A stretch of 25,061 nucleotides of DNA from a virus, in IMG/VR virus record IMGVR_UViG_3300028809_000062, positions 1 through 25,061 of that record; one strand, given 5' to 3'. Position numbers and translations under genes: made by a program. Each line of letters starts with the position of its first letter. Position 1 is the stretch's first letter. The notes below the pieces were generated by a model. It was not told the DNA's origin. It did no database searches and was given only the letters and a program-made list of their open reading frames with translations. Positions 1-5,307 of this stretch are shown here, piece by piece.

Positions 1-6
1 TAATCG

Positions 7-180
7 ATGAGAAAGAAGCCAGAACCCAAGCGCGATTCCCCCACCTACCAGCGCACCCCGCTAGTGGTATCCAAGGACGGCAAGACGTTCTCCGTGGACG
101 CTGCTCAGGTCGTGGATCTTTTCGCCGATTACAAGCGCTGGGGCCTGCTGGATAAGGATGGGAGGGTGAAGGGTGGCTAA
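7..180 (+). CDS. Small hypothetical protein (57 aa)
   Basis: A short basic protein of unknown function. It starts MRKKPEPKRD and ends DGRVKGG, with no membrane segment or recognisable motif. The frame begins at the first ATG after an in-frame TAA at 1-3, so the gene is complete here, although its ribosome binding site lies mostly outside the window. Its last bases overlap the GTG start of the NinB-like gene by 8 bases, which suggests translational coupling within the same early operon. A TGA at 8-10 overlaps its ATG and could be the end of another gene upstream. Third codon positions are mostly G or C, as in its neighbours, which supports real coding. Confidence 0.6.
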   Translation: MRKKPEPKRDSPTYQRTPLVVSKDGKTFSVDAAQVVDLFADYKRWGLLDKDGRVKGG

Positions 181-568
181 GCTTTCGACACCTGCGGACC
201 TGGAGCGGTGGTGTGAGTTCCTTAGGGGGCTGAAGCTTCCGTTGGAGGTCACTCAGAAGCCGTGGAAGCCAGCGCGCCGGCTTGAATCCAATGCCTACCT
301 GTGGGCGTTCGTCTATAGGCCGCTGGTCGAGGTGGCAGGACATGAAGAGGGCGAGTGGCACGAGTATTTCTGCTGCCGATACTTTGGCGCTGTGCCCTAC
401 ATTCGGATTGACGGGACAGAGGGCGAGCGGCCGGTGCGGACGACCACGAAGAACGAGGCAGGCGAGCGCGAGGTTTTGAAGGGACAGCCGTTTAACGATT
501 TCTTGGTGTTCGTGGAATCGGAGTGTGCCAAGCGTGGTGTGTTCATTGAGAGGCAGGGGGCAGTGTGA
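173..568 (+). CDS. ninB: NinB-like recombination protein
   Basis: Likely a homologue of lambda NinB (Orf), a recombination mediator that binds single-stranded DNA and helps recombinases load in phage crosses. The 131-residue length is close to lambda NinB. The central stretch around residues 38-70 (RLESNAYLWAF, then an acidic and aromatic helix containing EWHEYFCCRYFG) follows the family pattern of a polar helix followed by LWA and a Trp-rich segment. The C-terminal FNDFLVFVESECAKRGV resembles the family's last helix. The GTG start at 173 overlaps the upstream gene, and the stop overlaps the GTG start of the methyltransferase (GTGA). The match is by pattern from memory, so another short DNA-metabolism family remains possible. 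Confidence 0.6.
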   Translation: MAKLSTPADLERWCEFLRGLKLPLEVTQKPWKPARRLESNAYLWAFVYRPLVEVAGHEEGEWHEYFCCRYFGAVPYIRIDGTEGERPVRTTTKNEAGEREVLKGQPFNDFLVFVESECAKRGVFIERQGAV

Positions 569-2331
569 CCGCTTACTACAACGAGATTGAGCCTTACGTG
601 GCCCAGTGGCTTCGTAACCTGATTTCCGAAAACCTGATTGCGCCCGGAGAAGTGGATGAGCGAAGCATTGAGGACGTTAAGCCCGGAGACCTGCGAGGTT
701 TTACGCAGTGTCATTTCTTCGCGGGATTGGGCGGATGGTCTCATGCTCTACGCCTTGCCGGATGGCCAGATGATAAGCCCGTCTGGACTGGCTCATGCCC
801 TTGCCAGCCTTTCAGCGCGGCAGGTAAAGGAACTGGGTTTGACGATCAGCGGCATCTCTGGCCGGCCTGGTTCCATCTCATCCGCGAGTGCCGACCTGCA
901 GTCCTGCTTGGAGAGCAGGTTGCAAGCAAGGACGCAGAGCCTTGGGTCGACCTTGTACACGCTGACCTGGAAAGCGTGGGCTACGCCTTCGGGTGTGTCC
1001 CGTTCCCGGCTGCGGGCGTCGGTGCGCCGCACATCCGAGATCGAAACTACTGGGTGGCCAACACCGAATCACACGGTAGTCGATGCGAAGCCGCGACCGC
1101 CAATCACTTCCGGTCGCAGGCCAACAGACCCGCAAATCAGCGTAGCGGACATTGCGGTTCACCTGGCGGGATGGCCCTCTCCGACCAAGGCGAACGGGGA
1201 TGGCGGTCACCAGATGGGCGAGGCATCTGCAACGGGCCGGCGGCCGGACGGAACGAAGACCCAGGTAACGCTGCCTGGAGTGGCGAAGTTCGCCGGATGG
1301 CCGACTCCGATGGCAGGGACGCCAGCGCAGAACGGCAACAACGCAGCGGGGAACAACGACAGCAGCCGGCGAACGGTGGCGCTTTCCGGCTGGGGTACGC
1401 CGCTGACGAATCATGCGAACGGATCGCCAGAAGCGTTCCTGGAGCGGAAGCGCCGCAGCATGGCGAAGGGTTCGCAATCGATGGGAGTGTGCCTTTCGGA
1501 CTTGAACATGCAGGTTCAGGCGTGGCTGCCGGGCCCGGCCCGCTACACGGCTTCTGGCGAGCTGCTGACTGGCTGCTCTGCCGGGATGGAAAGTGGAGGC
1601 CAGTTATCGCCACACATGTCGCGCTGGTTGATGGGTTATCCGGTACAGTGGGATACCTGCGCGCCAAGCGCGAAACCGAAGAAAAGGTAAGCCCACATGC
1701 CTCGACCGATGATTCCGACGCCGCCGAAGTTTTGCCATCACTGCGGGGTTCAACTGACGCGAAAGACGATCAACGGGAGGATGGAAGATCGCGGGGTATT
1801 CCTACGCAGGATCTACTGCAATCGGCAGTGCATGGCGCTTGCGATGGTCAAGGAAACCTGCACCAGCAAGAGTCACACGCGGATGAAGGCGCATCGCCAA
1901 GTGAAGCCGGCATGCCAGAACTGCGGAAAGACGGGAAAGCTGCACGTCCATCACCGGGACGAGAACCCTTCCAACAATTCGCCGTCGAACTTGATGACAT
2001 TGTGTCCCTCTTGCCATCGTCTTTGTCACTCGCCGCGCATGATGGCCGACGGATTGACGCCGAAGCCTTGCGCGCACTGTGCGAATCCATCTGTTCGGCA
2101 GGGTCTGTGCGGTACGCACCTGAGCAGGCTCAAGCGGTATGGGCATCCCTTGGCCAAGAAGCGAAAGACCGCATCGGGCTGGGTTTTGATGTACGAGCGT
2201 GGCGGAAGCTGGTTTTCCAGCCCCTAAGCACAGGGATACCCGGCCGCGTGGGACGACTGCGCGCCTACGGAAACGCGATCGTCCCGCAAGAAGCGGCCGA
2301 GTTCATCGGCGCCGTGATGGAGTGCGCATGA
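565..2331 (+). CDS. DNA (cytosine-5) methyltransferase with overprinted interior
   Basis: Transfers a methyl group from SAM to C5 of cytosine. It may protect phage DNA from host restriction. Motif I (FFAGLGG, residues 51-57), motif IV with the catalytic Cys (PCQPFS, Cys80), a motif VI variant (GEQV, 116-119) and a motif VIII-like segment (APHIRDRNYWVA, 154-165) are all present in the first 170 residues. Motif X (RLRAYGNAIVPQ) occurs only at residues 564-575. Between them the frame is open but rich in Gly, Arg, Ser and Gln. It is overlapped in the +2 frame by two genes (656-1690 and 1697-2227), whose third codon positions look more natural than this frame's. A decayed second copy of motif X lies at about residue 355. 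The GTG start follows the GGGGG run at 556-560. Whether the full 588-residue product folds, or the enzyme is broken by the HNH insertion, is unresolved. Confidence 0.8.
   Translation: MTAYYNEIEPYVAQWLRNLISENLIAPGEVDERSIEDVKPGDLRGFTQCHFFAGLGGWSHALRLAGWPDDKPVWTGSCPCQPFSAAGKGTGFDDQRHLWPAWFHLIRECRPAVLLGEQVASKDAEPWVDLVHADLESVGYAFGCVPFPAAGVGAPHIRDRNYWVANTESHGSRCEAATANHFRSQANRPANQRSGHCGSPGGMALSDQGERGWRSPDGRGICNGPAAGRNEDPGNAAWSGEVRRMADSDGRDASAERQQRSGEQRQQPANGGAFRLGYAADESCERIARSVPGAEAPQHGEGFAIDGSVPFGLEHAGSGVAAGPGPLHGFWRAADWLLCRDGKWRPVIATHVALVDGLSGTVGYLRAKRETEEKVSPHASTDDSDAAEVLPSLRGSTDAKDDQREDGRSRGIPTQDLLQSAVHGACDGQGNLHQQESHADEGASPSEAGMPELRKDGKAARPSPGREPFQQFAVELDDIVSLLPSSLSLAAHDGRRIDAEALRALCESICSAGSVRYAPEQAQAVWASLGQEAKDRIGLGFDVRAWRKLVFQPLSTGIPGRVGRLRAYGNAIVPQEAAEFIGAVMECA
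656..1690 (+). CDS. GWPTP-repeat phage protein overprinted on methyltransferase gene
   Basis: A 344-residue protein read in the +2 frame inside the methyltransferase gene. I recognise the family as a phage protein of unknown function that travels with cytosine methyltransferases. It has SLSARQVKELGLTISG near the N-terminus, then QSLGSTLYTLTW and SRLRASVRRTSE, four repeats around GWPTP (GWPTP, GWPSP, GWPTP, GWGTP), and a C-terminus with MSRWLMGYPVQWDTCAPS. I prefer ATG 656 because GGAG at 646-649 sits six bases upstream; TTG 638 would add six residues. Third codon positions are mostly G or C. The GWPTP codons are the same bases that encode WVANTE and MADSDG in the methyltransferase frame, so conservation of one frame may partly drive the other. 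It ends seven bases before the HNH gene. Function unknown. Confidence 0.7.
   Translation: MSEALRTLSPETCEVLRSVISSRDWADGLMLYALPDGQMISPSGLAHALASLSARQVKELGLTISGISGRPGSISSASADLQSCLESRLQARTQSLGSTLYTLTWKAWATPSGVSRSRLRASVRRTSEIETTGWPTPNHTVVDAKPRPPITSGRRPTDPQISVADIAVHLAGWPSPTKANGDGGHQMGEASATGRRPDGTKTQVTLPGVAKFAGWPTPMAGTPAQNGNNAAGNNDSSRRTVALSGWGTPLTNHANGSPEAFLERKRRSMAKGSQSMGVCLSDLNMQVQAWLPGPARYTASGELLTGCSAGMESGGQLSPHMSRWLMGYPVQWDTCAPSAKPKKR
1052..1402 (+). repeat. Four dispersed copies of a GWPTP-encoding 15-base motif
   Basis: Copies lie at 1052-1066, 1169-1183, 1295-1309 and 1388-1402, with a common core like GGNTGGCCNACNCCG. The fourth copy is the most diverged. They encode GWPTP-type pentapeptides in the +2 frame. 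In the methyltransferase frame they encode WVANTE or MADSD-like pieces, the first of which follows methyltransferase motif VIII. Spacing is 117, 126 and 93 bases, all multiples of three. Confidence 0.6.
1633..1668 (+). repeat. Upstream copy of dual-coded C-terminal segment
   Basis: This segment matches 2233-2268 at an offset of exactly 600 bases. Over 1631-1670 against 2231-2270 I count 26 of 40 identical positions. In the +2 frame this copy encodes the intact GYPVQWDTCAP ending of the GWPTP-repeat protein. In the methyltransferase frame it encodes DGLSGTVGYLRAK, a degraded version of the motif X lead-in. Confidence 0.6.
1697..2227 (+). CDS. HNH endonuclease with zinc-binding cysteine pairs
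   Basis: A 176-residue HNH nuclease, probably a homing-type or free-standing phage endonuclease. The N-terminus has a zinc-ribbon-like set (Cys13, Cys16, Cys41, Cys45). The HNH core has CQNC at 73-76, HVHH at 83-86, Asn98 in SNLMTLC and CPSCH at 103-107. The tail has CAHC at 125-128 followed by GLCGTHLSRLKRYG, a motif common at the ends of phage HNH proteins. ATG 1697 follows an AAAAGG site and lies seven bases after the previous stop. The gene lies wholly inside the methyltransferase reading frame, and its TAA abuts the downstream copy of a duplicated segment, so it looks inserted. The methyltransferase frame stays open across all of it. Confidence 0.8.
   Translation: MPRPMIPTPPKFCHHCGVQLTRKTINGRMEDRGVFLRRIYCNRQCMALAMVKETCTSKSHTRMKAHRQVKPACQNCGKTGKLHVHHRDENPSNNSPSNLMTLCPSCHRLCHSPRMMADGLTPKPCAHCANPSVRQGLCGTHLSRLKRYGHPLAKKRKTASGWVLMYERGGSWFSSP
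2233..2268 (+). repeat. Downstream copy of dual-coded C-terminal segment
   Basis: Partner of 1633-1668 at a 600-base offset. Here the methyltransferase frame is intact (GIPGRVGRLRAYGN, motif X). The +2 frame holds a headless remnant of the GWPTP-repeat protein ending (GYPAAWDDCAPTETRSSRKK), cut off by the HNH gene's stop at 2225-2227. Confidence 0.6.
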
Positions 2332-2672
2332 TCGTCTCCAAGGCTCTCCGCGATAGCGCCGGCCACCACGAGGCGTATTGCACGCTACAGATCGCAGGCG
2401 TGTGCGGCGATTCGACCACGGCGAAGACAGCCGGTAATGTCCTGTGCCATTTCCGACTCCCTGGGGACGTTGGCGGCGCACAGAAGCCCGATGACCTGAC
2501 GGCCGGTTTTGGCTGCGGGCCATGCCATAGGGCGATCGATAGCAACGGGACCACGCACGGGATCGAGCGATGCTCGGCCGAGTGGTACGGGTACGTCATG
2601 CGAGCCATGGTGCGCACGCAACGCTTCTGGACGCAGTACGGGTTCATCACGGTGAAGGGGCACAAGGCATGA
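2328..2672 (+). CDS. DUF1364-type HNH-like nuclease
   Basis: A 114-residue protein resembling the DUF1364 family, small phage proteins from the recombination and nin regions with an HNH-like zinc fold. The N-terminus (SKALRDSAGHHEAYCTLQIAGVC) gives Cys18 and Cys26. A second group follows at LCHF (Cys40, His41) and FGCGPCHRAID (Cys63, Cys66, His67, Asp71), the layout expected for a His-Cys metal-binding nuclease. ATG 2328 overlaps the methyltransferase stop in an ATGA arrangement, which favours it over the upstream in-frame start at 2199. The stop likewise overlaps the next gene. A role in processing recombination intermediates is likely from family context but not shown by sequence. Confidence 0.7.
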   Translation: MIVSKALRDSAGHHEAYCTLQIAGVCGDSTTAKTAGNVLCHFRLPGDVGGAQKPDDLTAGFGCGPCHRAIDSNGTTHGIERCSAEWYGYVMRAMVRTQRFWTQYGFITVKGHKA

Positions 2673-2962
2673 GGCGCAAAGCAAAGACCGATTCAAACCA
2701 AAAGGACATCGTGGCAGCGCTCCGTGCCGCCGGCTGCGGCGTCATCGACCTTTCCGCCGTGGGTAAGGGAGTGCCTGACCTGCTGGTGCATCCGCCGACC
2801 TTCCCTGACTGCCGTATGGCCGTACTGATGGAGGTCAAGAACAAGCAAGGGCGCGGCGACAAGCTGACGCCGGCACAGGTCAAGTTCCATGCCGAGTGGA
2901 AGGGCTGGATTCACCGCGTCACCAGCGTAGACGAGGCCCTGGCGGCCATGGGAATCAAGTGA
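2669..2962 (+). CDS. VRR-NUC-like nuclease
   Basis: A 97-residue protein with the layout of small phage VRR-NUC (PD-(D/E)xK) nucleases, which act on branched or nicked DNA. Visible are an N-terminal helix after SNQKDIVAALRAAG, the catalytic GVPDLLV (Asp37), the MEVKNK strand (Glu55, Lys57), LTPAQVKFHAEWKGW, and a closing VDEALAAMG helix. This is the usual order of the minimal VRR-NUC domain and the length is typical. It starts at ATG 2669, overlapping the previous stop by four bases, and ends overlapping the next GTG. The position beside NinB-like and DUF1364 genes fits a recombination block. Confidence 0.75.
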   Translation: MRRKAKTDSNQKDIVAALRAAGCGVIDLSAVGKGVPDLLVHPPTFPDCRMAVLMEVKNKQGRGDKLTPAQVKFHAEWKGWIHRVTSVDEALAAMGIK

Positions 2963-3201
2963 GCGGCGCAACGAAGGCCCGCAGGGGTACGCTGGCGAAG
3001 TGGGCGGATGGCCTGAGCGAGCCGGAGGCATCGGAGCAGTTGAAGCTGGCACGCGACTATCTGGCGATCCGCAGCAAGGGAAACCGCCGTTCGTCGGACG
3101 AAGTGAGTTATTTGCAGGCTCGCGTGTCCGCTTTGAGGCGCCGGCTCCGTGCGTTAGAACAACAGGGCGGATCCGCAAACCATACAGGGGGTTTGGAGTG
3201 A
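2959..3201 (+). CDS. Hypothetical helical protein (80 aa)
   Basis: A basic, strongly helical protein of unknown function. The first half contains KARRGTLAKWADGLSEPEA, and the second half ends in a likely coiled coil (EVSYLQARVSALRRRLRALE). There is no cysteine cluster or membrane segment. The GTG start at 2959 forms a GTGA overlap with the preceding nuclease stop, which is why I chose it over longer in-frame options. Size and charge would suit a small DNA-binding or regulatory protein, but nothing in the sequence shows that. Confidence 0.6.
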   Translation: MSGATKARRGTLAKWADGLSEPEASEQLKLARDYLAIRSKGNRRSSDEVSYLQARVSALRRRLRALEQQGGSANHTGGLE

Positions 3202-3204
3202 ACA

Positions 3205-3327
3205 GTGACAAGGAAACAACAGACCCGCCCCGTAGTGATCCCGCTGGGGGAGCCGGTGGTGAAGATTCTGGCCGGAGTCGTCTTGGCGGTGCCGATCCTG
3301 AGCTTGATTTTCTGGATTCTCGATTGA
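3205..3327 (+). CDS. Tiny single-span membrane protein (40 aa)
   Basis: A 40-residue frame: a basic N-terminus (TRKQQTRP) followed by one hydrophobic span (ILAGVVLAVPILSLIFWIL). GTG 3205 is preceded by GGAG at 3195-3198 with six bases of spacing. An overlapping frame from GTG 3198 to 3431 is open too, but up to 3324 its third positions are rich in T and A. This frame's are mostly G or C, so I prefer it. Function unknown; small spans like this are common next to phage lysis genes. Confidence 0.5.
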   Translation: MTRKQQTRPVVIPLGEPVVKILAGVVLAVPILSLIFWILD

Positions 3328-3431
3328 GCCCGGAGACCCGAGAACTTCTGGCCCTGTGCCGCGCGTACTGCCGGCGTCGCCTGTTGGGATTGCCGGAAGC
3401 CCTTTACACGCCCGATCCTGGGCACTGCTGA
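3324..3431 (+). CDS. Tiny hypothetical protein (35 aa, TTG start)
   Basis: From TTG 3324, overlapping the previous stop (TTGA), a 35-residue Arg- and Cys-containing peptide is encoded (MSPETRELLALCRAYCRRRL, ending DPGHC). Third codon positions are mostly G or C, unlike the same frame further upstream. No clear Shine-Dalgarno is visible, so expression would rely on coupling. The alternative is a 77-residue protein starting at GTG 3198. Function unknown. Confidence 0.4.
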   Translation: MSPETRELLALCRAYCRRRLLGLPEALYTPDPGHC

Positions 3432-3448
3432 CCGAGGAGGTCAATGTG

Positions 3449-3616
3449 ATGGCTAATCTTGCCGCCGGCCTCATGGGGGCTTTCTGCCTAATCTTCGTGT
3501 GGATGGGGTTCTTTCCCGAAGCTACGGCCGATGAGCGTCGCCGGTGGTGGATAGCAGCAGCGATTTTCGGGGTCATGCCAGCAGCCTACGCATTCAAGAT
3601 CATGTTCCTGAGTTAG
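3449..3616 (+). CDS. Small two-span membrane protein (55 aa)
   Basis: A 55-residue protein with two predicted spans: residues about 3-22 (NLAAGLMGAFCLIFVWMGFF) and about 34-53, separated by the charged loop ATADERRR. GAGGAGG at 3434-3440 is a strong ribosome binding site, eight bases before ATG 3449 (GTG 3446 is also possible). The hairpin-like topology and the position ahead of the endolysin make a holin or antiholin role conceivable, but the better holin candidate lies at 4571-4900. Unknown function otherwise. Confidence 0.6.
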   Translation: MANLAAGLMGAFCLIFVWMGFFPEATADERRRWWIAAAIFGVMPAAYAFKIMFLS

Positions 3617-3768
3617 GAGGTCGCCATGGGCGGCGAGGAAGAGTAGAGTAGGATTGCGGGTCTCCCCACCCGCAGGGCCGGTGACATTCCCCTCATCCGC
3701 CCCGCGTGGCACCGGCGATACGGTGCGCTTCCATGCTACAGTTCCGAGCGATCCCACCGGAGCCGGTC
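3617..3768 (+). other. Intergenic region before lysis genes with hairpins and a six-codon ORF
   Basis: The only sizeable non-coding gap (about 150 bases) in the first 11 kb. A strong Shine-Dalgarno (TAGGAGG, 3614-3620) precedes a six-codon frame, MGGEEE and stop, at 3626-3646. Then comes a perfect 6-bp stem (GCGGGT 3656-3661 with ACCCGC 3668-3673) lacking a U-run, and a wider 7-bp inverted repeat (GCCGGTG 3677-3683 with CACCGGC 3710-3716). A weak extended -10-like TGCTACAGT (3734-3742) has no matching -35. The gap plausibly holds the control point for the lysis and late genes, but no promoter can be called with confidence. Confidence 0.4.
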
Positions 3769-4302
3769 ATGGCCAACGACACCCTGGCATGGGGCCGCAA
3801 GGTCTCTCAAACGTTCCGGGACCGCGTGTTCTGGATCGGCGACGAGTTGGGGCTGGACCCCGACCACCTGATGGCCTGTATGGCCTGGGAGTCTGCGGAG
3901 ACATTCCGGGCTGACGTGAAGAATGCCGCCGGCAGCGGAGCGACAGGTTTGGTGCAATTCATGCCATCCACGGCGCGCGCGCTGGGTACGACCACCTCGA
4001 AGCTGGCGGCCATGACGCCGGAAGACCAGCTCAACTACGTCTACAAGTACTTCCTGCCCTACAAAGGGCGCCTGAAGACCCTCTCCGACCTGTACATGGC
4101 CATCCTGTGGCCCAAGGGCGTCGGCAAGCCTGAGAGCTACGCCCTGTTCGTCAGGGGGCAGAAGCCGCTGGCGAACTACCAGCAGAACGCCGGACTGGAC
4201 GTGAACAAGGATGGCATCATCACCAAGGCCGAGTGCAGTGCCAAGGTGCAGGCCAAGCTGATCCGCGGCATGAGCCCGGCGCACCGGTGGGTGGCCGCAT
4301 GA
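3769..4302 (+). CDS. Lysozyme-like endolysin with EF-hand loop
   Basis: A 177-residue soluble muralytic enzyme of the lytic-transglycosylase/lysozyme superfamily that would cleave host peptidoglycan at lysis. The catalytic Glu is probably Glu41 in MACMAWESAETF, followed by the family's GSGATGLVQFMPSTA segment (residues 55-69) and a Tyr-rich helix (NYVYKYFLPY). Residues 144-155 (DVNKDGIITKAE) match a canonical calcium-binding EF-hand loop: Asp1, Asn3, Asp5, Gly6, Ile8, Thr9, Glu12. There is no signal peptide or membrane anchor, so it should need a holin to reach the periplasm. ATG 3769 has GGAG (3759-3762) six bases upstream. The stop overlaps the next ATG, the first of a long chain of coupled lysis genes. 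Confidence 0.85.
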   Translation: MANDTLAWGRKVSQTFRDRVFWIGDELGLDPDHLMACMAWESAETFRADVKNAAGSGATGLVQFMPSTARALGTTTSKLAAMTPEDQLNYVYKYFLPYKGRLKTLSDLYMAILWPKGVGKPESYALFVRGQKPLANYQQNAGLDVNKDGIITKAECSAKVQAKLIRGMSPAHRWVAA

Positions 4303-4574
4303 GCATGCGCGAGGGGGAGCGGCGGAAGCTGAACATCTTGGAAGCCCTGATCATCTCGGCCCTGATCGGATTGGGCGGCATGATTATGTCCATGCGGGAC
4401 AGTATCGTGGAGATGCGGGTATCGCAGGAAAGCACGAACAAGATGCTGGCCACGTTCCAACTTCAGATGGCCGGGGTTCCGGCGCTGGCTGACCGGGTGA
4501 GCCGGGTCGAGGTCAGGACCGAGAACCTGGAGGAAGGGCAGAAAGAGTTGCGGGCAACCAAGGGGCTGAGATGA
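4299..4574 (+). CDS. Membrane-anchored coiled-coil lysis-cassette protein
   Basis: A 91-residue protein with one membrane span at about residues 11-31 (LNILEALIISALIGLGGMIM) preceded by the basic REGERRK. The rest is a polar, probably coiled-coil helix (VEMRVSQESTNKM, VSRVEVRTENLEEG). The layout matches small proteins usually found between endolysin and holin in phages of this kind. It may be a one-span holin partner or regulator, but the exact role is unknown. ATGA overlaps join it to both neighbours. Confidence 0.65.
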   Translation: MSMREGERRKLNILEALIISALIGLGGMIMSMRDSIVEMRVSQESTNKMLATFQLQMAGVPALADRVSRVEVRTENLEEGQKELRATKGLR

Positions 4575-4900
4575 GCGCAAGACAGGAATCTCTGAACATC
4601 GCCGGCGCCGTCATTGGGGTGTTGCTGGTTACGGTGCTGGCATTCCTGGCTTGGGCGCTGGTCTATGTCAGGGTTCCGCCCGAGAACGAAACGGCCATGA
4701 ATGTCCTGCTGGGCATACTGTCGACCCAGGTAGGTATCGTGGTCGGCTTCTATTTCGGCAGCAGCTTGGGGAACAAGAAGCAGGCCGAGACTCTGGACAA
4801 GATGGCCGAGACGGCAAGAACGGTCTCTCAGGCAAACATTACGCCTCCCTCGGTGACGGTCTCGCCGGGCGAACAGGTCACTGTGGAGGGTAAGGAATGA
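4571..4900 (+). CDS. Putative holin (two-span)
   Basis: A 109-residue inner-membrane protein with two strong spans: residues about 9-34 (IAGAVIGVLLVTVLAFLAWA) and about 43-66 (ending VVGFYFGSSL), followed by a charged cytoplasmic-type tail beginning GNKKQAETLDKM. The FYFGSS-then-basic pattern recurs in small phage membrane proteins annotated as holins. Size, topology and position between endolysin and spanins all fit. Its job would be to open the membrane so the leaderless endolysin can escape. No biochemical signature distinguishes a holin from another small membrane protein, so the call rests on context. Confidence 0.65.
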   Translation: MSARQESLNIAGAVIGVLLVTVLAFLAWALVYVRVPPENETAMNVLLGILSTQVGIVVGFYFGSSLGNKKQAETLDKMAETARTVSQANITPPSVTVSPGEQVTVEGKE

Positions 4901-5307
4901 TCAACTTCGACCCATTGCGTCCGTATCTGTGGCTGATCAAGGCCGGCGCGGCGCTGCTGCTGGCGTCCACGCTGGTGTTCGGCGGCTGCCAGTGGCAGGG
5001 CTCACGGGACCGCGAGCGCATCAGTAAGCTGGAAGACGGCATCGCCGAGCGCAACACCGCGCTGAAGGCCGCTGCGGCCTCCCTGCAGGGCGCCGGCGAC
5101 GCCATCCGCACTGTCAACGCGCAGGCCGAGGCCAACGTGCTGGCGGCCATGGAGCAGGCCAGGCGAGGATCGGATGCCGCCGCCGCCGCGCGTCGTGACG
5201 CCAAGAAAACGGCCGACCGTGTAGCGTCGCTGGAACGCGAACTAGAACGGGAGAAGACGACATGCACGGAAGGAAGGGCCAGGATCTGCGGAGTGCCGCT
5301 GCGATGA
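4897..5307 (+). CDS. Rz-like inner-membrane spanin
   Basis: A 136-residue protein with an N-terminal membrane span at about residues 14-31 (IKAGAALLLASTLVFGGC) and a long Ala-, Arg- and Glu-rich periplasmic coiled coil broken near the middle, as in lambda Rz. It would pair with the adjacent Rz1 lipoprotein to fuse inner and outer membranes in the last step of lysis. FGGC at residues 28-31 looks a little like a lipobox, but Phe at the -3 position is unusual and the topology is better explained as a signal anchor. ATG 4897 overlaps the holin stop. Confidence 0.8.
   Translation: MINFDPLRPYLWLIKAGAALLLASTLVFGGCQWQGSRDRERISKLEDGIAERNTALKAAAASLQGAGDAIRTVNAQAEANVLAAMEQARRGSDAAAAARRDAKKTADRVASLERELEREKTTCTEGRARICGVPLR

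Noticed and set aside
3000-3431. 143-codon ORF ending at 3431
   Set aside because: Its first part overlaps the coding region of 2959-3201 out of frame, and its third positions up to 3324 are not GC-biased; only the last 35 codons look coding.
4979-4993. Lipobox in the Rz-like protein (FGGC)
   Set aside because: Phe at -3 is atypical and the adjacent gene already has a proper Rz1 lipobox; a signal anchor fits the spanin role better.
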